8,829 nt of DNA from NCBI GenBank assembly GCA_027445725.1, contig DAIAVG010000049.1, forward strand, positions 1 to 8,829. Reading direction: 5' to 3'. Positions 5,227 through 8,829 of this stretch are shown here, one piece after another. Every line of letters starts with the position of its first letter. Position 1 is the first letter of the stretch. A model generated the notes under the pieces. That model worked only from the letters and a program-made list of their open reading frames with translations. It was not told where the DNA came from and made no database searches. This stretch comes from Acidithiobacillus sp. GTDB lineage: Bacteria; Pseudomonadota; Gammaproteobacteria; Acidithiobacillales; Acidithiobacillaceae. The position numbers and the translations under genes are program-made.

Positions 5227-6792
5227 ATGTCAACAAACGTTTCTCCAGCAAAAGGCAACGCAGTAGCGCAGGACGCATCGACTTCGCCTCATTATCGATT
5301 CTGGCTCAGTGTGGCGCTGCTGGCTGCCACCGTCATGCAGGTGCTGGACATTACCATCGTCAGCGTGGCTCTGCCCTATATGGCCGGGAGCCTGTCTGCC
5401 AACACCTCCCAGATTAGCTGGATAGTGACCAGTTATCTGGTCGCGGCAGCCATTTCCACGCCGTTGACCGGATTTCTGGCGGCGCGATTTGGACGGCGCC
5501 AGTTACTCTTGGCCAGTCTCGGCGGCTTTGTGGTGGTTTCCGGGCTTTGCGGAGTCAGTCAGGATCTGATGGAGATCGTCTTTCTGCGTCTACTTCAGGG
5601 TTTGGTTGGGGCGCCTCTTCCTTCTCTGGCGCAGGCCATGCTGATAGAGGCCTATCCCCCGGAAATGCGGGGGCGGATCACGGCGCGCTGGAGCCTTGCC
5701 GTTGTTGCGGGTCCAATTCTGGGGCCGGTGATTGGCGGTATCCTCGTTACCCATCTGGACTGGCGTTGGGTATTTTACGTGAACTTGCCCGCTGGCTTGC
5801 TGGCCTGGATACTGGCCTACCGTTTCAGTAGCCTCTCCACCGCAATCGAGAAACGCAGCATTGATCTTTTAGGCTTCGTCGGCATGGCCATCGGCCTGGG
5901 TGCCCTGCAGGTAGTGTTGGACCAAGGCAATACGATGGGCTGGTTCAGTTCGCAGCGGATCGTGATTTTGACCATACTGACCGTGTTGGCGCTCGGCTTT
6001 TTCCTCTGGCGGGCACTGACTGGAGGCGACAGCATCGTTCATCTCCGTTTGCTGAGGAATCGGGATTTTGGGATCGCCTCACTCGCATCGATCACCTTTG
6101 GCGCGGGTTTCTACGGCATCGTGACCTATCAGCCGATATTCCTGGAACATCTGCTCGGCTACCCGCCAGAAACTGCGGGATGGATTTCCGCAGCCCGCGG
6201 GATCACGGCAATGTTGGGGATGCTGCTAACCGGACGCCTCATCCATTGCACCGGGCCTCTGGTCTGGGCGTTAGCGGGATGTGTGATCAGTGCTGTCGGT
6301 GGATATGCCATGACTGGGTATGATCTCCATATCGGGCTGTCGGCGGCTTTGTGGCCCGGCATCCTTCAAGGGTTTGGTTTGGGGATGGCTTTTACCGCCA
6401 TCGCTACGCTCGCCTTTCGCTCCCTCCCCAAAACCGCAACCGCAGATGCCGCTGGCCTCTTTGGCGTGATGCGGGTATTGGGCGGTGCCATTGGGGTCTC
6501 CCTGATGTCTACGCTGTTGAGCCATTGCACACAAAGCGCCTGGAATCATCTGGGAGGATTCGTGACCTCTTTCAATCCGGCTCTCCGTGATTATTTGAGC
6601 GCACTACCAACGTCATCGCTGCCAGCACAGTTCACATTACTTCAGCAGGTTCTGCTGCGACATGCGGAAATGCAGGCCTATCTCAACGGGTTCTACGCGC
6701 TTGCAGCGATATTCCTGCTCAGTACCATAATCCTGCTCATCGCAATTCGATTTCGAGATAGCGCCACAACTCGGTCTGGCCAGCGTGGGTAA
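5227..6792 (+). CDS. MFS exporter, DHA2 (EmrB/QacA) family, 14-TM drug/toxicant efflux
   Basis: A 521-residue inner-membrane proton antiporter of the expected length. TM1 carries LDITIVSVALP (residues 40-50, the DHA motif D1). The TM2-TM3 loop carries motif A, GFLAARFGRR (about 79-88). TM5 carries motif C, GPILGPVIGG (about 161-170), followed by WRWVFYVNLPAG, typical of EmrB/QacA proteins. Hydrophobic segments continue to the C-terminus, consistent with 14 helices. It likely exports hydrophobic organic toxicants; the substrate cannot be read from sequence. Start at ATG 5227: an in-frame TAG lies at 5215, no Shine-Dalgarno is present, and the next Met is inside TM1, so leaderless translation is possible. 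The 3' end overlaps the convergent arsR gene by 56 bp. No membrane-fusion partner (EmrA-like) is adjacent. Confidence 0.9.
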   Translation: MSTNVSPAKGNAVAQDASTSPHYRFWLSVALLAATVMQVLDITIVSVALPYMAGSLSANTSQISWIVTSYLVAAAISTPLTGFLAARFGRRQLLLASLGGFVVVSGLCGVSQDLMEIVFLRLLQGLVGAPLPSLAQAMLIEAYPPEMRGRITARWSLAVVAGPILGPVIGGILVTHLDWRWVFYVNLPAGLLAWILAYRFSSLSTAIEKRSIDLLGFVGMAIGLGALQVVLDQGNTMGWFSSQRIVILTILTVLALGFFLWRALTGGDSIVHLRLLRNRDFGIASLASITFGAGFYGIVTYQPIFLEHLLGYPPETAGWISAARGITAMLGMLLTGRLIHCTGPLVWALAGCVISAVGGYAMTGYDLHIGLSAALWPGILQGFGLGMAFTAIATLAFRSLPKTATADAAGLFGVMRVLGGAIGVSLMSTLLSHCTQSAWNHLGGFVTSFNPALRDYLSALPTSSLPAQFTLLQQVLLRHAEMQAYLNGFYALAAIFLLSTIILLIAIRFRDSATTRSGQRG

Positions 6793-7423
6793 TGCGCAAA
6801 GCCCGACGGTGCGAACTGCTGCGTGCCAGCCATCCAGAGTCCAGAAAAGTTTCCAGCATGGCTGCACCCAGTACGCCCCCGAGGTGGTAACGCCGTTCGC
6901 TCCAGTCCAGGCATTTACGGGTAAACGCCCGGCGGCTCCGGGGATCTGGCTGAATATTTATACCGAGATCGCAGAACCAACTCGCGCCCGATGTTGTAAC
7001 CCTGTAGTCGCATTCATTTTCGATAAGGTAACCCTTCCGGACCAGGGCGTCCGTCATGGCAACACCAAGCTGCCCGGCCACATGATCATAGCAGGACCGC
7101 GCTTTTTGAAGGGGCTGGGCAGGTTTCGGATACGGGGAAGGTCTCGCAGAGCGGGCCAGCGGCATGAGGGCTTCGATCGCCTGCGCCACCTCCGGACTGG
7201 TTAGCCGGTAGTATCGATGTCTTCCTGACGTCACCAAGGTCAGTAAGCCTCCGGAAGCCAGTTTTTTGAGATGCGCGGTCGCTGCCTGGGGGGACAGTCC
7301 AGCAAAGCGAGCTAATTCACCGGCTGGTCGAGACTGGCCGTGCATAAGTGCAAGCAGGATCTCCGCTCTGGCTGGAACAGCCATCAATGCGGCCACAGAA
7401 GCGACGTCCGGATCTTCAATCAT
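6737..7423 (-). CDS. ArsR-family winged-helix repressor with C-terminal sensory extension
   Basis: A 228-residue regulator from the ATG complementary to 7421-7423, preferred over the Met five codons upstream (7438) because GGTGG lies 4 bases before it. Residues 1-80 form the ArsR winged helix: VPARAEILLAL, then the HTH ELARFAGLSPQAATAHLKKL (36-55), and the wing GRHRYYRL (67-74). The C-terminal half holds SCYDHVAG (110-117) and KCLDWSERRYHLGG (170-183), motifs of the longer ArsR proteins that also carry a second winged-helix-like segment (about 120-215). Neither the classical CxC metal motif nor a clear SmtB-type site is seen; Cys111 and Cys171 sit in the recurring motifs and could sense thiol-reactive compounds (inference). 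The gene is divergent from ogt (about 74 bp between starts) and convergent with the exporter, so it probably represses both and itself. Confidence 0.87.
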   Translation of the reverse strand: MIEDPDVASVAALMAVPARAEILLALMHGQSRPAGELARFAGLSPQAATAHLKKLASGGLLTLVTSGRHRYYRLTSPEVAQAIEALMPLARSARPSPYPKPAQPLQKARSCYDHVAGQLGVAMTDALVRKGYLIENECDYRVTTSGASWFCDLGINIQPDPRSRRAFTRKCLDWSERRYHLGGVLGAAMLETFLDSGWLARSSSHRRALRITHAGQTELWRYLEIELR

Positions 7424-7433
7424 ATTTCCACCG

Positions 7434-7463
7434 TTCATGAAACATTTCGCCGGTCGCTAGCAT
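7434..7463. promoter_or_regulatory. Candidate operator between divergent arsR and ogt
   Basis: This 30-bp stretch holds TTCATGAA (7434-7441, a perfect palindrome), the 10-mer ATGAAACATT (7437-7446) and TAGCAT (7458-7463). The last two also lie upstream of the exporter (5188-5197 and 5215-5220), with 11 instead of 17 bases between them. TAGCAT may serve as the ogt -10, putting the start near 7470 and leaving a leader with GAGG 7 bases before ATG 7498. Location in the divergent arsR-ogt gap fits an autoregulatory operator. Sequence match is observed; binding is inferred. Confidence 0.4.
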
Positions 7464-7497
7464 ACCATCCACCCATCGCAGGTGACGAGGCATCTCC

Positions 7498-8064
7498 ATG
7501 CAGACCCAAACATTGGTACCGAAGTGTTTGTACCACACTGTACTGGAAACCCCTTTCGGGAAACTGTACGTCGCATATGCCGAAAAATATCTTTGTCTAC
7601 TATCTGGCGACGAGATGACATTACTCCTCGATATCTATCGGCTCTATGGCAGATTTCCGACCAGAAACGATGCTATAAGCGCGCGAATGATCGCCGACAT
7701 ACTCACATCTGTACTGGGAGGTAAGGCATATCGCGGCCCACTCTAGTTCCCGTCCCATACGCCATTCCAGCGGCGAGTTTTAAAGAAGTTGCAGGAAATT
7801 CCGAGAGGAGAAGTGCGCAGTTACGGATGGTTGGCGAAGAGATTGGAACACCCGCGCGCCAGTCGAGCCGTCGGGAACGCCTTGGCCTGGAATCCTTTCC
7901 CTTTCGTTATCCCCTGTCATCGGGTCATCCGTGCAGATGGCTGCCTGGGGAAATATTCCGGTGGTGGCGATAACATGAAGGCCAGACTGCTGGCGTATGA
8001 GGGCGTTTCCGTTGGACAGGGGAAAGACGGCACTTGGAGAGTACAGGAAGGCCAAGGTGGCTGA
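7498..8064 (+). pseudogene. ogt: Methylated-DNA-[protein]-cysteine S-methyltransferase interrupted by an in-frame TAG
   Basis: The frame starts at ATG 7498 (GAGG 7 bases before) and runs to TGA at 8062-8064. It is 188 codons, normal for Ogt, but codon 83 (7744-7746) is TAG. The frame is the same on both sides, so this is a nonsense codon, not a frameshift. Residues 1-82 are the N-terminal alpha/beta domain (ETPFGKLYVA). Directly after the stop comes HTPFQRRVLKKLQEIPRGE (87-105), the usual start of the DNA-binding domain, then the Arg finger in SRAVGNA (122-128), Asn132 in WNPFPF, the acceptor cysteine Cys140 in PCHRV and GKYSGGG (151-157). Ogt repairs O6-alkylguanine by suicide methyl transfer. 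A TTG at codon 98 could restart translation, but would drop the TPFQ region. It is either a recent pseudogene or read through; alkA follows 4 bp downstream. Confidence 0.85.
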
Positions 8065-8068
8065 CCAT

Positions 8069-8829
8069 ATGACAGGAAATCGCGTCACTATCCCGCTGCC
8101 CGTGGATCCGCCCTACAGCTTTCGCTGGGCGATGGAATATCTGTGGAGTTCTCCCTCCACCGTTCTCGAAAACGTGGATCCCCATGCTGGTTTGCAGCGG
8201 ATGCTGTATCTGGACGGAATTCCAGTCCTCCTGGTTTTGCGCAGCGCGTCAGAAGACGTTGAACACCCGGCACTTTTCGTGGAAATACAAAGTGACCGGA
8301 AAATTTCCCGGGCCATCCGCGATGCCGGGCTGCATTGGGCCAGGAATACCCTGAACCTTGACCAAAACCCTCGCTATTTCCTCGCCCTCGGGAAACAGGA
8401 TGCTCCCCTACGTCAACTTCAGGAGCAGTTCCGCGGTATGCGCCCCGTACGCATAGCATCCCCATACGAATCTCTCATCTGGGCCATTATCGGTCAGCAG
8501 ATTCATGTTGCCTTCGCGCGTCGTCTCAAATACCGCTTTCTGGAACACTGCGGGGATCAGGTTCGAATGGACGGTCACCTGTATCCCGTATTTCCGGAGC
8601 CAGAGCAGGTTCTCCGGGCCGATCAGCAGAAGTTAGCGGCCCTACAGTTCAGCCGCCAGAAATCGGCGTACATCGCCGCTGTTTCCGCAGCCGTGGTCGA
8701 CGGGCGGCTCAATTTTGATGCAATCCGCGCTCTGCCACAGGAGCAGGCGATCAGTCATCTCCTGAAATTCCGAGGAATAGGTCGATGGACTGCGGAGTAT
8801 GTCCTGATGCGTGGATTGGGATATTCGGA
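8069..8829 (+). CDS. alkA: 3-methyladenine DNA glycosylase II (3' end outside window)
   Basis: An open frame from ATG 8069 to the window end (253 codons). AAGGTGG lies 8 bases before the ATG, inside the end of ogt, supporting this start; the ogt stop is 4 bp upstream, so the genes are probably cotranscribed. Residues 13-37 (PPYSFRWAMEYLWSSP) match the AlkA N-terminal domain opening. The HhH-GPD core begins near 130 with SPYESLIWAIIGQQI (131-145), followed by YPVFPEPEQVLRAD (172-185), and the helix-hairpin-helix LLKFRGIGRWTAEYVLMRGLGY (231-252) closely resembles E. coli AlkA. The catalytic Asp, which lies some 20 residues after the HhH, falls beyond the window. The enzyme excises 3-methyladenine and other alkylated bases to begin base-excision repair, complementing Ogt. 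Nothing in the visible part looks damaged. Confidence 0.92.
   Translation, partial: MTGNRVTIPLPVDPPYSFRWAMEYLWSSPSTVLENVDPHAGLQRMLYLDGIPVLLVLRSASEDVEHPALFVEIQSDRKISRAIRDAGLHWARNTLNLDQNPRYFLALGKQDAPLRQLQEQFRGMRPVRIASPYESLIWAIIGQQIHVAFARRLKYRFLEHCGDQVRMDGHLYPVFPEPEQVLRADQQKLAALQFSRQKSAYIAAVSAAVVDGRLNFDAIRALPQEQAISHLLKFRGIGRWTAEYVLMRGLGYS

Noticed and set aside
4224..5278. Minus-strand frames of 217 and 246 codons
   Set aside because: They are antisense to the ATPase gene with its intact Walker motifs; their translations look like shadow sequence.
7789..8064. A separate gene starting at TTG 7789
   Set aside because: The start would fall in the middle of the conserved helix after TPFQRRV. The frame is continuous with the upstream ogt part except for one TAG, so it is the same gene.
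1..8829. CRISPR array, tRNA or rRNA genes
   Set aside because: No regularly spaced direct repeats, tRNA-like cloverleaf or rRNA segments were noticed on either strand.

Overview
The GC-rich sequence, compact operons and gene content suggest a proteobacterium. An acidophilic, Acidithiobacillus-like chemolithotroph would fit, but this is an impression from codon use and gene content; no rRNA or housekeeping marker is present to prove it.

Left block (1-2056, minus strand): the distal part of an operon of Tad/Flp-pilus-like genes. In transcription order it holds a TadG-like gene that has lost its 5' part (1361-2056), a TadE-like pseudopilin with a prepilin-peptidase-type N-terminus (565-1368), and a secreted protein of unknown function that runs off the window (1-568). 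The coding ends overlap (8 bp, then ATGA), so the three were co-translated.

Middle block (about 2057 to somewhere between 5043 and 5172, plus strand): a three-gene mobile element. It encodes a small CxxC/CxxC zinc-ribbon protein with an HTH-like tail, a DD35E transposase of the IS481/TniA/TnsB/Mu superfamily, and an ExeA/TniB/TnsC-like AAA+ ATPase that overlaps the transposase by ATGA. A 78-nt imperfect hairpin lies over the Shine-Dalgarno and TTG start of the first gene. The element abuts the truncated tad gene on one side. The missing tad 5' part is not on the other side, so a deletion or rearrangement accompanied the junction.

Right block (about 5173-8829): a drug/toxicant efflux and DNA-alkylation-repair cluster. 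A 14-TM DHA2 (EmrB/QacA-type) exporter runs on the plus strand and converges, with a 56-bp 3' overlap, on an ArsR-family regulator gene on the minus strand. That regulator is divergent from ogt (O6-alkylguanine-DNA alkyltransferase) followed 4 bp later by alkA (3-methyladenine DNA glycosylase II, cut by the window end). The same 10-mer ATGAAACATT, followed by TAGCAT, lies upstream of the exporter and between arsR and ogt, so one ArsR-type protein may control both export and repair. The ogt frame is interrupted by a single in-frame TAG at codon 83, with all downstream active-site motifs intact.

The most unusual items are the hairpin-gated transposon operon, the shared operator-like motif joining efflux to alkylation repair, and the amber codon in ogt.
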